A stretch of DNA of 10,222 nt from an uncultured archaeon (GTDB taxonomy: Archaea > Micrarchaeota > Micrarchaeia > Micrarchaeales > CABMGC01). The stretch is from positions 1-10,222 of the forward strand of contig CABMGC010000045.1 of the NCBI GenBank assembly GCA_902385515.1. The letters run 5' to 3'. The notes beneath the pieces were generated by a model. The model did no database searches, was not told the origin of the DNA, and was given only the letters and a program-made list of their open reading frames with translations. Made by a program: the position numbers and the translations under genes. Of this stretch, positions 1 to 6,522 are shown piece after piece. How positions within the stretch are numbered: position 1 is the first letter of the stretch; each line of letters opens with the position of its first letter.

Positions 1-1
1 A

Positions 2-253
2 GAGGGCGACCTGTACTTCTCGGTGTTCCTTCCTTCGTTGGAAGTCGGGACTTTCGGAGGAGGCACGATCAGGGAGACCCAGAACGAGCTTCTCAGATCC
101 AGCGGCGTGTATGGGGAAGGCGACGCCACTGGCGAGACAAAAAAGAGATTCGCAAAACTCGTGGCCGCCGCCTGCCTTGCGGGAGAGCTGAACCTGCTTG
201 CCTCAGAAGCGACGGGTCAGGTAACAAAGGCGCACGCGAGCATAAGGCGCTGA
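2..253 (+). CDS. hmgA: HMG-CoA reductase, class I, C-terminal fragment (5' end outside window)
   Basis: This is the last 83 residues of 3-hydroxy-3-methylglutaryl-CoA reductase, which reduces HMG-CoA to mevalonate with NAD(P)H. The frame is open from base 2 and stops at TGA 251-253. Visible landmarks are the LPSLEVGTFGGGT segment, followed by TQ, and a late AAACLAGELNLLAS helix. After that comes KAH, whose histidine aligns with the catalytic C-terminal histidine of class I enzymes (family knowledge). The usual 'HxxHNR'-like end is here ASIRR. The gene converges tail to tail with the minus-strand HMG-CoA synthase/thiolase/DUF35 genes, so consecutive steps of the mevalonate pathway sit side by side. 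A GTG at 23 is not the start, because the homologous sequence continues upstream of it to the window edge. Confidence 0.93.
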   Translation, partial: EGDLYFSVFLPSLEVGTFGGGTIRETQNELLRSSGVYGEGDATGETKKRFAKLVAAACLAGELNLLASEATGQVTKAHASIRR

Positions 254-272
254 GCGCGCCTCGCGTTTGCCC

Positions 273-668
273 TCAGATAGGCTCGAACTTGAACTGGTAG
301 TGGATGAGTCCCTCGTCCCCTTCCACGTACATCCTCCTGAACGCGGCGCGCACCTTCGTCCCTATCTTTATTTCACGTCCGTCGTCGAGGATGTGTCCCT
401 CGACCATCGGGCCTTCCTCGAGCTTTATCACGCCTACGTAGTACGGCGCCTCCTCCCTGAACGTATCTGGCGGAACGCGTATCTTCGTGAACGAGTAGAC
501 CTCCCCGTTGCCTGCGAATTTCTTCACAGCCATTTCCGTCTTCTTTCCGCACTTTTTGCATATCGGTCTTGGAGGGAAGTATTCCGACTTGCAGCTCTGG
601 CACTCATTGCCCACGAGGTTGTATCTTGCCCTGATCTTTCTCCAAAGTCTTGCCGAGGATCTCTCCAT
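273..668 (-). CDS. DUF35 zinc-ribbon/OB-fold protein of the thiolase-HMG-CoA synthase complex
   Basis: This is a 131-residue protein. An N-terminal helix is followed by a rubredoxin-like zinc ribbon with C23-x2-C26 and C37-x2-C40. An OB-fold-like beta domain follows, from about residue 50 to 131. Length and layout match archaeal DUF35 proteins. In characterised archaea this small protein bridges acetoacetyl-CoA thiolase and HMG-CoA synthase, so that the intermediate passes through a shared CoA-binding site (family knowledge). Here it is the last gene of the minus-strand operon, 7 nt after the thiolase stop. The start ATG (666-668) is preceded by ATGAT and a 3-nt spacer, a one-base variant of the start signature in this window. 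It is probably a scaffold rather than an enzyme, since no catalytic motif is visible. Confidence 0.9.
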   Translation of the reverse strand: MERSSARLWRKIRARYNLVGNECQSCKSEYFPPRPICKKCGKKTEMAVKKFAGNGEVYSFTKIRVPPDTFREEAPYYVGVIKLEEGPMVEGHILDDGREIKIGTKVRAAFRRMYVEGDEGLIHYQFKFEPI

Positions 669-675
669 GTTATCA

Positions 676-1839
676 TCAATTTGTTCGTCCGAAAATGTGG
701 ACTACCGCGGTCGATCCGCTGCCTCCCACGTTGTGCGTCAGTCCGATGTCTGCTTTGGTTACCTGCCTGTCCTTGGCCTCGCCTCTTAGCTGCCAGGTTA
801 TCTCAACGGCCTGCTTGACCCCTGTTGCTCCCACTGGATGGCCGCAGCCCTTGAGTCCACCGCTCGTGATTACCGACAGTTTGCTGTTCAGCGCGGTCTC
901 GCCCGCGGCTATGGCCTTGGCGGCCTCTCCCTTCTTGTAGAAGCCGAGGTCTTCCATTGCCATTATCTCTGCGATCGTAAAGCAGTCGTGGACCTCTGCC
1001 ACGTTTATGTCCTTCGGGGTGAGTTTGGCGTGCCTGAATGCAGCCTCACCAGCTATCCGTGCGGCCTTCACTCCAGTCAGCGTCTCCCTCTCGGCCAGCC
1101 TGAGCGTATCAGTGGCATGGGTGCTCGCGAGTATCTTTATCGGAGTGTCGTTGAGCTTCCTTGCGATTTCCAGCGGGGCGAGCACAAGTGCGGCGGCGCC
1201 GTCGGACAGGGGCGAGCAGTCGAGGAGCTTAAGGGGGTCCGCGACCATCTTGGACTCCATTATGTCGCTTATCGTCATTTTCTTGCGGAACTGGGCATAG
1301 GGGTTCTTTGTCGCATTTTCATGGTTTTTTACCGACACTGCTGCCATCTGCTCTTCGGTCGTGCCGAAATCATGCATGTGTCTTTTTGCCATCATTGCGT
1401 AGAGCCCGGGGAACGTTATGCCCTGGAAGAGTTCCCATTCCTGATCGCCGGCGCCGCCCAGCGCGGTCGACGCCTCCGCGGACGTGACGTCGGTCATCTT
1501 CTCCACGCCACCCACGACGACTATGTCGTGTATCCCGCTGGCCACCGTGATGTATCCCTGCCGCAGCGCCGTGCCCCCGCTTGCGCAGGCGTTCTCCACC
1601 CTGACCGCAGGCACGTTGCTAAAGCCGAGCTGGTCAGCGATGAGCGCGGCGACGTGCTCCTGCCCGGTGAACCTGCCCGAGGCCATAGTCCCCGCGAACA
1701 GCATGTCGACGTCGTCCCTCGAGATGTTGGCGTCCTCCATCGCGCTCAGCCATGCCTCCGACATGAGCTCCTTGAGTCCGGCCTCCCATCTCTCCCCGAA
1801 CTTTGTAAGTCCAACCCCAACGATAGCTACGTCTCTCAT
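676..1839 (-). CDS. Acetoacetyl-CoA thiolase (acetyl-CoA C-acetyltransferase), archaeal type
   Basis: This 387-residue thiolase condenses two acetyl-CoA to acetoacetyl-CoA, the first committed reaction toward mevalonate. The nucleophilic cysteine is C85 in ENACASGG. The other active-site pieces are H284 in VHDCF, H334 in GCGHPVGATG and N370 in THNVGGSG. The HDCF variant and full length match the archaeal, SCP2-like thiolases that partner with DUF35. The start ATG lies 7 nt after the HMG-CoA synthase stop (TAG). It is preceded by GTGTT-TCA-ATG, a leader shared almost exactly with the oxidoreductase alpha gene. The gene is internal in a five-gene operon, with HMG-CoA synthase upstream and DUF35 downstream, which is the classic archaeal trio. 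A beta-oxidation role is possible in principle, but this context argues for biosynthesis. Confidence 0.93.
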   Translation of the reverse strand: MRDVAIVGVGLTKFGERWEAGLKELMSEAWLSAMEDANISRDDVDMLFAGTMASGRFTGQEHVAALIADQLGFSNVPAVRVENACASGGTALRQGYITVASGIHDIVVVGGVEKMTDVTSAEASTALGGAGDQEWELFQGITFPGLYAMMAKRHMHDFGTTEEQMAAVSVKNHENATKNPYAQFRKKMTISDIMESKMVADPLKLLDCSPLSDGAAALVLAPLEIARKLNDTPIKILASTHATDTLRLAERETLTGVKAARIAGEAAFRHAKLTPKDINVAEVHDCFTIAEIMAMEDLGFYKKGEAAKAIAAGETALNSKLSVITSGGLKGCGHPVGATGVKQAVEITWQLRGEAKDRQVTKADIGLTHNVGGSGSTAVVHIFGRTN

Positions 1840-1846
1840 TGAAACA

Positions 1847-2896
1847 CTACTTCATCTTGATCGTATCCCTGTTCTTCAGGTACGTGGCGTAATCGATATA
1901 GACCTTGTTCCTGCCTATCAGGTCCTTCACCTTTGTCGTCCTTCCCCTTGCCGCCTCTATGCTGTCCGTCACCTCTATCGCGAACGAGTCGCTGCCCGCC
2001 CCTGACCCAAAGCTGGTTACGAGTATTCTGTCGCCTGCCTTGGCGACGTCGAGCGTCGCGGCTAGCCCGAGAAGCGACGCGCCGGAATATGTGTTGCCTA
2101 TTATCGGGGTGAGCAGCCCGTGCTCTATCTGCTTCTCCGTGAAACCCAGCTGCTTTGACACGTTCACTGGGAACTTGCCGTTCGGCTGGTGGAAGATTGC
2201 GTAAGTGAAGTCGGCAGGTTTCATCCCGGTCTCTTCGAGCAGAAGCTTGGTCGCATTGGTTATGTGCTTGAAGTACGCCGGCTCCCCTGTGAACCTTCCG
2301 CCGTGGGACGGGAAGCTCGCTCCCTCCCTTCTCCAGAAGTCAGGGGTGTCTGTTGTGTAGCTGACCGTCTTGAGTATGTCTGCTATGACCTTGCCCTTCT
2401 CTTTTCCGATTATGAACGCGGCCCCGCCGGCGCTCGCGGTGTATTCCAGCGCGTCTCCAGGCCTGCCCTGCGACGTGTCGCTTCCTATGGCCATCCCGTA
2501 CTTTACCATGTTGCTGTCGACAAGACCCATCGCCATCTGCACACCTGCCGTTCCGGCCTTGCATGCGAACTCGAGGTCGGCCGCCATGACATTGTTTCCC
2601 GCATCGATGGCCTCTATCACAGTCGCTGCGGTCGGCTTGACGGCGTACGGGTGTGATTCGGATCCTACGTAAACCGCGCCGATCTCCTTCGCGTTTATGC
2701 CTGCGTGGCGGACCGCCCTCCTGGCGGCCTCGACAGCGATTGTTGCCGCGTCCTCGTCCCTGCCAGGCACGGTCTTCTCCTTTATGTTGAGGCCGTTCTT
2801 TATTGCTTCGGCGTCCTCGTTCCAGACCTTGGCTATCTCCTCTACCCTTATCCGGTATATCGGGAAATGAACTCCGTAGCCAACTATTCCTGCCAT
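1847..2896 (-). CDS. Hydroxymethylglutaryl-CoA synthase, archaeal type
   Basis: This 349-residue enzyme condenses acetyl-CoA with acetoacetyl-CoA to give HMG-CoA. The expected triad is visible: E80 in GSESHPYAV, the acyl-carrying C112 in EFACKAGT, and H236 in FHQPNGKFP. A GNTYSGASLLGL segment and an SFGSGAGSDSF glycine-rich segment complete the thiolase fold. The length is that of the archaeal family (about 350 residues), shorter than eukaryotic enzymes. The ATG at 2894-2896 is preceded by GTGAT-AAA-ATG, 9 nt after the stop of the oxidoreductase beta gene. The thiolase gene follows after 7 nt. The order synthase-thiolase-DUF35 suggests a channelling complex in which the thermodynamically unfavourable thiolase step is pulled by the synthase (known for archaeal homologues, inferred here). 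Confidence 0.94.
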   Translation of the reverse strand: MAGIVGYGVHFPIYRIRVEEIAKVWNEDAEAIKNGLNIKEKTVPGRDEDAATIAVEAARRAVRHAGINAKEIGAVYVGSESHPYAVKPTAATVIEAIDAGNNVMAADLEFACKAGTAGVQMAMGLVDSNMVKYGMAIGSDTSQGRPGDALEYTASAGGAAFIIGKEKGKVIADILKTVSYTTDTPDFWRREGASFPSHGGRFTGEPAYFKHITNATKLLLEETGMKPADFTYAIFHQPNGKFPVNVSKQLGFTEKQIEHGLLTPIIGNTYSGASLLGLAATLDVAKAGDRILVTSFGSGAGSDSFAIEVTDSIEAARGRTTKVKDLIGRNKVYIDYATYLKNRDTIKMK

Positions 2897-2905
2897 TTTA
2901 TCACG

Positions 2906-3802
2906 TCACTTGTATTCGTCTATAACGTCCCTTATTTCTTCCCCGCTCGGCATGGGCTGTGCGATGAGCGCGCCCTTCTTTATCACCATGTCCATCTCGC
3001 TGTACGTAGGCTTCTCGTTCCTGTAGAAAAGGCCGATGGGCATTTTCTTATAGTCGCTCTCCTCGCACTCAAGCGCCTTTGCAAGCGCTCCCTCCCTGTT
3101 CGTCGGATCGTGACTCTGGTCTAGCTTGTACACCCTCTGCCTGAACCAGTCGTAGGTGTTGAGAGTGTTGAATGAGACGCACGGGCTGAGCACGTCTATT
3201 ATCGAGAAGCCCTTGTGCGATATCCCGTTCTTTATCAGCTCGGCAAGGTGCATGGGGTCTCCCGCGAACCCCCTTGCGACGTAAGTCGCGCCCGCGCTTA
3301 TCGCAAGAGTCAGCGGGTTGAGCGGATATTCAATGTCTCCGAAAGGTGTAGACTTGGTCTTAGCGCCCATCATGCTTGTCGGCGAGGCCTGGCCGGTGGT
3401 GAGGCCGTATATCTCGTTGTTCATGACAACGTAGGTTATGTCGATGTTTCTCCTTGCCATGTGGATCAGGTGACCGCCCCCGATTCCGTATCCGTCTCCG
3501 TCTCCGCCGGTGCCGATGACCGTCAGGTCGCCGTTCGCGAGCTTGGCTCCGACCGCCATCGGGAGAAGCCTTCCGTGGAGGCTGTCTACTCCATAGGTGC
3601 TGAACTGGTGCGGCATCGCTGAGCTGCATCCTATGCCCGCGACTATCAAGACCTTGCTCTTCTCAATTCCGAGTTCCATGAGAGCCTTGTTAAGAGCCAT
3701 GCTAACGCTGTGGTCGCCGCAGCCAGGGCACCAGACCGGCTTGATCCCCGACGCATAGCTCTGTTTTGCCTGCGCGTTCGGTTGTTGTTCGTTGGTAACC
3801 AT
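2906..3802 (-). CDS. 2-oxoacid:ferredoxin oxidoreductase, beta subunit
   Basis: The beta subunit has 298 residues, binds thiamine diphosphate and carries one [4Fe-4S] cluster. The TPP/Mg site is GDGDGYGIGGG (from G100) ending in NN (128-129). Four cysteines fit the cluster ligands of the Sulfolobus two-subunit enzyme: C25 and C28 in WCPGCG, C59 in GIGCSS and C208 in SPCVSF. The spacing is close to that known family. The start chosen is the ATG at 3800-3802, four bases after the alpha stop and preceded by GTGAT-CTC-ATG. A longer in-frame start at 3871 would overlap the alpha gene by 65 bases and add a basic tail not expected in the family. With alpha it would oxidatively decarboxylate a 2-oxoacid to acyl-CoA, reducing ferredoxin. 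Substrate (pyruvate, 2-oxoglutarate or broad) is not decided by the sequence seen. Confidence 0.92.
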   Translation of the reverse strand: MVTNEQQPNAQAKQSYASGIKPVWCPGCGDHSVSMALNKALMELGIEKSKVLIVAGIGCSSAMPHQFSTYGVDSLHGRLLPMAVGAKLANGDLTVIGTGGDGDGYGIGGGHLIHMARRNIDITYVVMNNEIYGLTTGQASPTSMMGAKTKSTPFGDIEYPLNPLTLAISAGATYVARGFAGDPMHLAELIKNGISHKGFSIIDVLSPCVSFNTLNTYDWFRQRVYKLDQSHDPTNREGALAKALECEESDYKKMPIGLFYRNEKPTYSEMDMVIKKGALIAQPMPSGEEIRDVIDEYK

Positions 3803-3806
3803 GAGA

Positions 3807-5546
3807 TCACTTGAAATTCGCGATGGCGTCCTTGACCTTTTGTGCGAGCTCCTCACCGGTGATTGCCTCACCGTCGTATTTCAGAATCCTGTTTTTGATT
3901 TCTATGCCTGTGTTGAGCATTATCACTTGAGCGAGCTGCGCGGTGAAGTTGCACTCCACGTCTATGAGCTTCTTTCCGGACAGGATCCTCTTCGTCTTTT
4001 CCTTGTCGAGCGGCAGGAGGTAGTTGAATGATATTAGTCCTACGCTGATTCCCTGCTGCTTGAGGATTTCCATGGCTTCCGTCGCCGATTCGGTGGTGGA
4101 GCCGAACGTGACGAGATGGTAGCCTGCGCCGTCATCCACGACATTTGGGACGAAGATCGTCTCGCTTTTGAGCATGGTGTCTATCTTCCGCATCCTCTTG
4201 TCATTCATCTTCCTCCTCATCTCGACGTGCTCGTCTATTCCGGACCTTACGTCGCTGACAAGGTCGCCGTATTCGTCGTGCTCGTAGCTCGTGGCTACGA
4301 ATTCGAGGCCCGGCATCCCGGGCATGGACCTGGGTGATATTCCGTCAGCGGCGAGCTCGTACCTCTTGAATCTGCCGCCGCCCGCCCCGGCGGTCGCAAT
4401 CTTGCCCCTGTCTATCTTCACCGAGCCAAGGTCGAAGTCTTCGACGCTCTCGATGTGTTCGGAGATGTACTGGTCCATGAGTATGATCACGGGGCACTGG
4501 TACCTCTCCGCTAGGTTAAGCGCGTCTGCGCCCGCCTTGAAGCATTCCTCCATTGTTCTCGGGGACATGACTATCCGTGGGAACTCGCCCTGCGATGCGA
4601 ACATTGCGAAAAGAAGGTCTGCCTGCTCCGTCTTGCTCGGAAGGCCGGTGCTCGGGCCGGTCCTCTGCGAGTCTACGACCACGATCGGGGCCTCCATCAT
4701 TCCCGCGAATCCGAGGGCCTCCACCATGAGCGAGAATCCTCCTCCGCTGGTTCCGCACATCGCCCTCGCTCCCGCGTGCGCTGCGCCTATCGTCATCATT
4801 ATGGCAGATATCTCATCCTCTGCCTGCTTGAACAGTGCGCCCTTCGCCTCGTGCGCCGCGAACCAGTGCATTATGCTCGTGGCCGGGGTCATGGGGTAGG
4901 CGGCGTAGAACTTGCAGCCCCCCGCATACGCGCCCATCGCGAGAGCGGTGTTGCCGTCAAGCACGTACCTTCCTTTTCCGTCGCCCTTCAAGTCGTACGC
5001 TTTCTTGACTCCCTCGTAATTGTAACCGGCGGCCGCGGCCTTTATGTTGCTGTCGACGACCTGCTGTCCTTTCTTCGAAAAAGTGCTGTCGACGACCGCG
5101 TTGAGCTCGCGTATGTCCATCCCCATGAATCCCATCACCGCGCCAATGGCGACGACGTTCCGCATTATCGCGTCTCCGCTAGTCTTCATCGCGATATCCA
5201 GGAGAGGTATCGGCACAAGCCTGTATTTTTTAGGATCTAGCGCATCGACGTCCGCCTTTCCCGCGTCGTATATGACTATCGCGTTGTCCTTCAGGCGGCT
5301 CTTCTGGTAGTCCACCGCGTCCTGGTTGAGCGCGACGAGTATGTCGATTCCGTCGCCGTAGCTCCAAGGCTTCTGCTCGGAGAGCCTTATCTGGTACCAG
5401 ACGTGGCCTCCCCTTATTATCGACTGGTAGCCCCTGTGGGCGAAGACGTGCAGGCCGTTTCTAGCGGCGACCTTGGTCAGCAGCGCTCCGCTGGACTCCA
5501 GCCCGTCCCCGTTTGCGCCTGCGATTCGAACGTTGATGCTTGTCAT
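3807..5546 (-). CDS. 2-oxoacid:ferredoxin oxidoreductase, alpha subunit (gamma-alpha fusion)
   Basis: The alpha subunit has 579 residues. The N-terminal gamma-type domain (about 1-180) contains GANGDGLESSG and RGGH. It is fused to the alpha domain from about residue 195, with the YPMTP motif (217-221, family consensus YPITP) and the conserved RTGPSTGLPSKTEQADL segment (from R295). This is the Sulfolobus-type two-subunit arrangement: a fused alpha and a separate beta, with no ferredoxin-like delta subunit next door. Electrons would go from the beta cluster directly to soluble ferredoxin. It is the first gene of the minus-strand operon. Its start at 5546 follows GTGTT-TCA-ATG, and a TATA-like element lies about 55-65 nt upstream. 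At 579 residues it is somewhat shorter than the roughly 630 I recall for Sulfolobus homologues. Context with mevalonate genes suggests an acetyl-CoA-supplying role. Confidence 0.92.
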   Translation of the reverse strand: MTSINVRIAGANGDGLESSGALLTKVAARNGLHVFAHRGYQSIIRGGHVWYQIRLSEQKPWSYGDGIDILVALNQDAVDYQKSRLKDNAIVIYDAGKADVDALDPKKYRLVPIPLLDIAMKTSGDAIMRNVVAIGAVMGFMGMDIRELNAVVDSTFSKKGQQVVDSNIKAAAAGYNYEGVKKAYDLKGDGKGRYVLDGNTALAMGAYAGGCKFYAAYPMTPATSIMHWFAAHEAKGALFKQAEDEISAIMMTIGAAHAGARAMCGTSGGGFSLMVEALGFAGMMEAPIVVVDSQRTGPSTGLPSKTEQADLLFAMFASQGEFPRIVMSPRTMEECFKAGADALNLAERYQCPVIILMDQYISEHIESVEDFDLGSVKIDRGKIATAGAGGGRFKRYELAADGISPRSMPGMPGLEFVATSYEHDEYGDLVSDVRSGIDEHVEMRRKMNDKRMRKIDTMLKSETIFVPNVVDDGAGYHLVTFGSTTESATEAMEILKQQGISVGLISFNYLLPLDKEKTKRILSGKKLIDVECNFTAQLAQVIMLNTGIEIKNRILKYDGEAITGEELAQKVKDAIANFK

Positions 5547-5601
5547 TGAAACACTGGACGATTTTTCCCCATTCTTGCAAATCTGATTCTGGCATCCGGC
5601 A

Positions 5602-5611
5602 GTTTATAATA
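5602..5611 (-). promoter_or_regulatory. TATA-like element for the oxidoreductase/mevalonate operon
   Basis: On the minus strand this reads ATTATAAACT, 56-65 nt upstream of the alpha-subunit ATG. A start site about 25 nt downstream would leave a leader of roughly 30 nt. An inverted repeat CCGGC (5596-5600) / GCCGG (5618-5622) brackets the element and could be an operator or chance. No other promoter-like stretch is obvious between the five genes, so this is the likely promoter for all of them. Confidence 0.5.
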
Positions 5612-5656
5612 CCGAACGCCGGGGTCAGCTTTTTGCCGTTTGGCTGCCAATTAAGC

Positions 5657-5666
5657 TTTATTATAT
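5657..5666 (+). promoter_or_regulatory. TATA-like element for the Nudix gene
   Basis: TTTATTATAT lies 36-45 nt before the Nudix ATG. Transcription would begin near 5685-5692, giving a leader of about 10-17 nt that still includes the GTGAT ribosome-binding element at 5694-5698. The element sits back to back with the promoter of the divergent oxidoreductase operon. Confidence 0.5.
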
Positions 5667-5693
5667 GTGGCAGGTTAAGAATAAAAACAGTAC

Positions 5694-5698
5694 GTGAT
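5694..5698 (+). promoter_or_regulatory. GTGAT ribosome-binding element deciding the Nudix start
   Basis: GTGAT is followed by ACT and the ATG at 5702. GTGAT pairs with AUCAC near the 3' end of archaeal 16S rRNA. The same element with the same 3-nt spacer precedes HMG-CoA synthase (2900-2904), oxidoreductase beta (3806-3810) and the coiled-coil gene (6441-6445). That supports 5702 over the upstream in-frame ATG at 5540. Confidence 0.6.
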
Positions 5699-5701
5699 AC
5701 T

Positions 5702-6190
5702 ATGGCAGACGCTCCTTTGGCCGTCGCGGTAGCGGCACTAATAAAAGACGGCAGGATACTTCTCATAAAGCGGGCCAAGGGAAGCTACGCTGGCATGTGG
5801 GGCCTTCCCGGAGGGAAGATAGAGGGCGCCGAGCACGCGTCGGAGGCGGCGGTGCGCGAGGTCCTCGAGGAGTCCGGCATAGCCTCTGAAGTGAAGCGGT
5901 TCATGGGGGTTGTCTCGGAACACCTAATCGAAGGGGGAAGGGTCTTGAACCACTTCCTCCTGTTCATCTTCGAACTCGACCCCAAGGCCACTAATGTAAC
6001 CGCTGGCGCGGAAGGCCGGATCGAATGGATTGGCCTTAAGGGAATTGAGGACATGAAGAAAGAGATAATCCCGAGCGATTTCGCCGTGATAGAGGGCATG
6101 CTGGGCGGCGAGGGGGCGGGATACTACGACTGCGTGCTGGAGAAGTCGGGCGACGACTATCTCGTGAGAAGGTTCGAGCGACTGCGATAG
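5702..6190 (+). CDS. Nudix hydrolase
   Basis: This 162-residue Nudix-family hydrolase would cleave a nucleoside diphosphate linked to another moiety. The Nudix box is complete: G38-x5-E44-x7-R52-E-V-L-E-E-S-G-I, including the Mg-binding glutamates E56 and E57. It is preceded by the typical MWGLPGGKI approach to the box. The N-terminal strand (AVAVAALIKDGRILLIKR) resembles the MutT/ADP-ribose pyrophosphatase group, but the substrate cannot be assigned. The start is set by the GTGAT-ACT-ATG element; an upstream in-frame ATG at 5540 would overlap the start of the divergent alpha gene and translate the promoters. The gene is monocistronic and converges on the coiled-coil gene with a 4-nt gap. Confidence 0.9.
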   Translation: MADAPLAVAVAALIKDGRILLIKRAKGSYAGMWGLPGGKIEGAEHASEAAVREVLEESGIASEVKRFMGVVSEHLIEGGRVLNHFLLFIFELDPKATNVTAGAEGRIEWIGLKGIEDMKKEIIPSDFAVIEGMLGGEGAGYYDCVLEKSGDDYLVRRFERLR

Positions 6191-6194
6191 ACGC

Positions 6195-6437
6195 TCATAT
6201 CCTCTTAAGCTCCTTCTTCGCCCTGTCGAGTTCGCGCTTCGCGTTCCGCATGTGCGTTGTCACTATGTCAAGGTTCTCGAGCAGGCCGTACTTCAGGTCA
6301 GTCTTAAGGGTCCTTGCTATCTTCCTGCTTATCGCGTTGACGTTTTTCTGGTGCTCCTGCAGTTGCCTTGACATATCTTCAAGCATCTCGTAGTCCGCAT
6401 CAAGCTCATTCTTTTTCGGCTTAGCGTTATTGGCCAT
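6195..6437 (-). CDS. Small charged coiled-coil protein, function unknown
   Basis: This is an 80-residue hydrophilic protein without cysteine. After a short polar head (MANNAKPKKNE), almost the whole chain looks helical, with heptad-like spacing of hydrophobics and alternating Lys/Arg and Glu/Asp. It ends in RELDRAKKELKRI. No signal peptide or membrane helix is seen. The start is well supported: AGGAGTGAT (6441-6449), the best Shine-Dalgarno match in the window, lies three bases before the ATG. A longer in-frame extension to 6782 would run through the divergent neighbour and is rejected. The gene converges on the Nudix gene and diverges from the 6523 gene. I do not recognise a family; a small oligomeric or nucleic-acid-associated helical protein is one possibility. 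Confidence 0.75.
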   Translation of the reverse strand: MANNAKPKKNELDADYEMLEDMSRQLQEHQKNVNAISRKIARTLKTDLKYGLLENLDIVTTHMRNAKRELDRAKKELKRI

Positions 6438-6440
6438 GTT

Positions 6441-6449
6441 ATCACTCCT
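6441..6449 (-). promoter_or_regulatory. Extended Shine-Dalgarno of the coiled-coil gene
   Basis: The minus strand reads AGGAGTGAT followed by AAC-ATG. It extends the GTGAT core of this window with upstream GGAG and is the strongest ribosome-binding site seen here. It fixes the start of the 80-residue protein. Confidence 0.6.
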
Positions 6450-6464
6450 ATGGGATATCGCAGG

Positions 6465-6472
6465 TTTAAATT
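6465..6472 (-). promoter_or_regulatory. Possible TATA-like element for the coiled-coil gene
   Basis: AATTTAAA on the minus strand lies 28-35 nt before the ATG at 6437. If used with standard spacing, transcription would start at or just before the Shine-Dalgarno, so the true promoter may be slightly different. Tentative. Confidence 0.3.
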
Positions 6473-6494
6473 CGTTGTTCCGGTCACGCAGGGG

Positions 6495-6502
6495 ATAAAT
6501 AT
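6495..6502 (+). promoter_or_regulatory. TATA-like element for the 6523 gene
   Basis: ATAAATAT ends 21 nt before the ATG at 6523. With archaeal spacing the transcript would begin at or within a few bases of the ATG, so the mRNA is probably leaderless. This agrees with the absence of a good ribosome-binding site (TTGAA-ATC-ATG). Confidence 0.45.
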
Positions 6503-6522
6503 CTTGCACGAGAGTTGAAATC

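Noticed and set aside
670..676. TTGATGA on the minus strand, resembling a C box of a C/D guide RNA
   Set aside because: It coincides with the thiolase stop and the DUF35 ribosome-binding region, and no D box or paired C'/D' boxes are visible nearby.
267..818. 183-codon open frame on the + strand across DUF35 and the thiolase end
   Set aside because: It overlaps two recognised genes on the other strand and crosses their junction; no homology is visible.
838..1842. 334-codon open frame on the + strand opposite the thiolase
   Set aside because: The minus-strand frame has all thiolase active-site motifs; the antisense frame has no recognisable motif and is a by-product of GC-rich codon use.
3803..3871. 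N-terminal extension of oxidoreductase beta to an upstream ATG
   Set aside because: It would overlap the end of alpha by 65 bases and add a basic tail; the start at 3802 has GTGAT-CTC-ATG and fits family length.
4291..4899. 202-codon open frame on the + strand opposite oxidoreductase alpha
   Set aside because: It is antisense to conserved oxidoreductase motifs, has no promoter or ribosome-binding site, and its composition mirrors the opposite gene.
5540..5701. N-terminal extension of the Nudix protein to ATG 5540
   Set aside because: It would overlap the alpha gene start and translate both promoter elements; the Nudix family begins near the strand after 5702.
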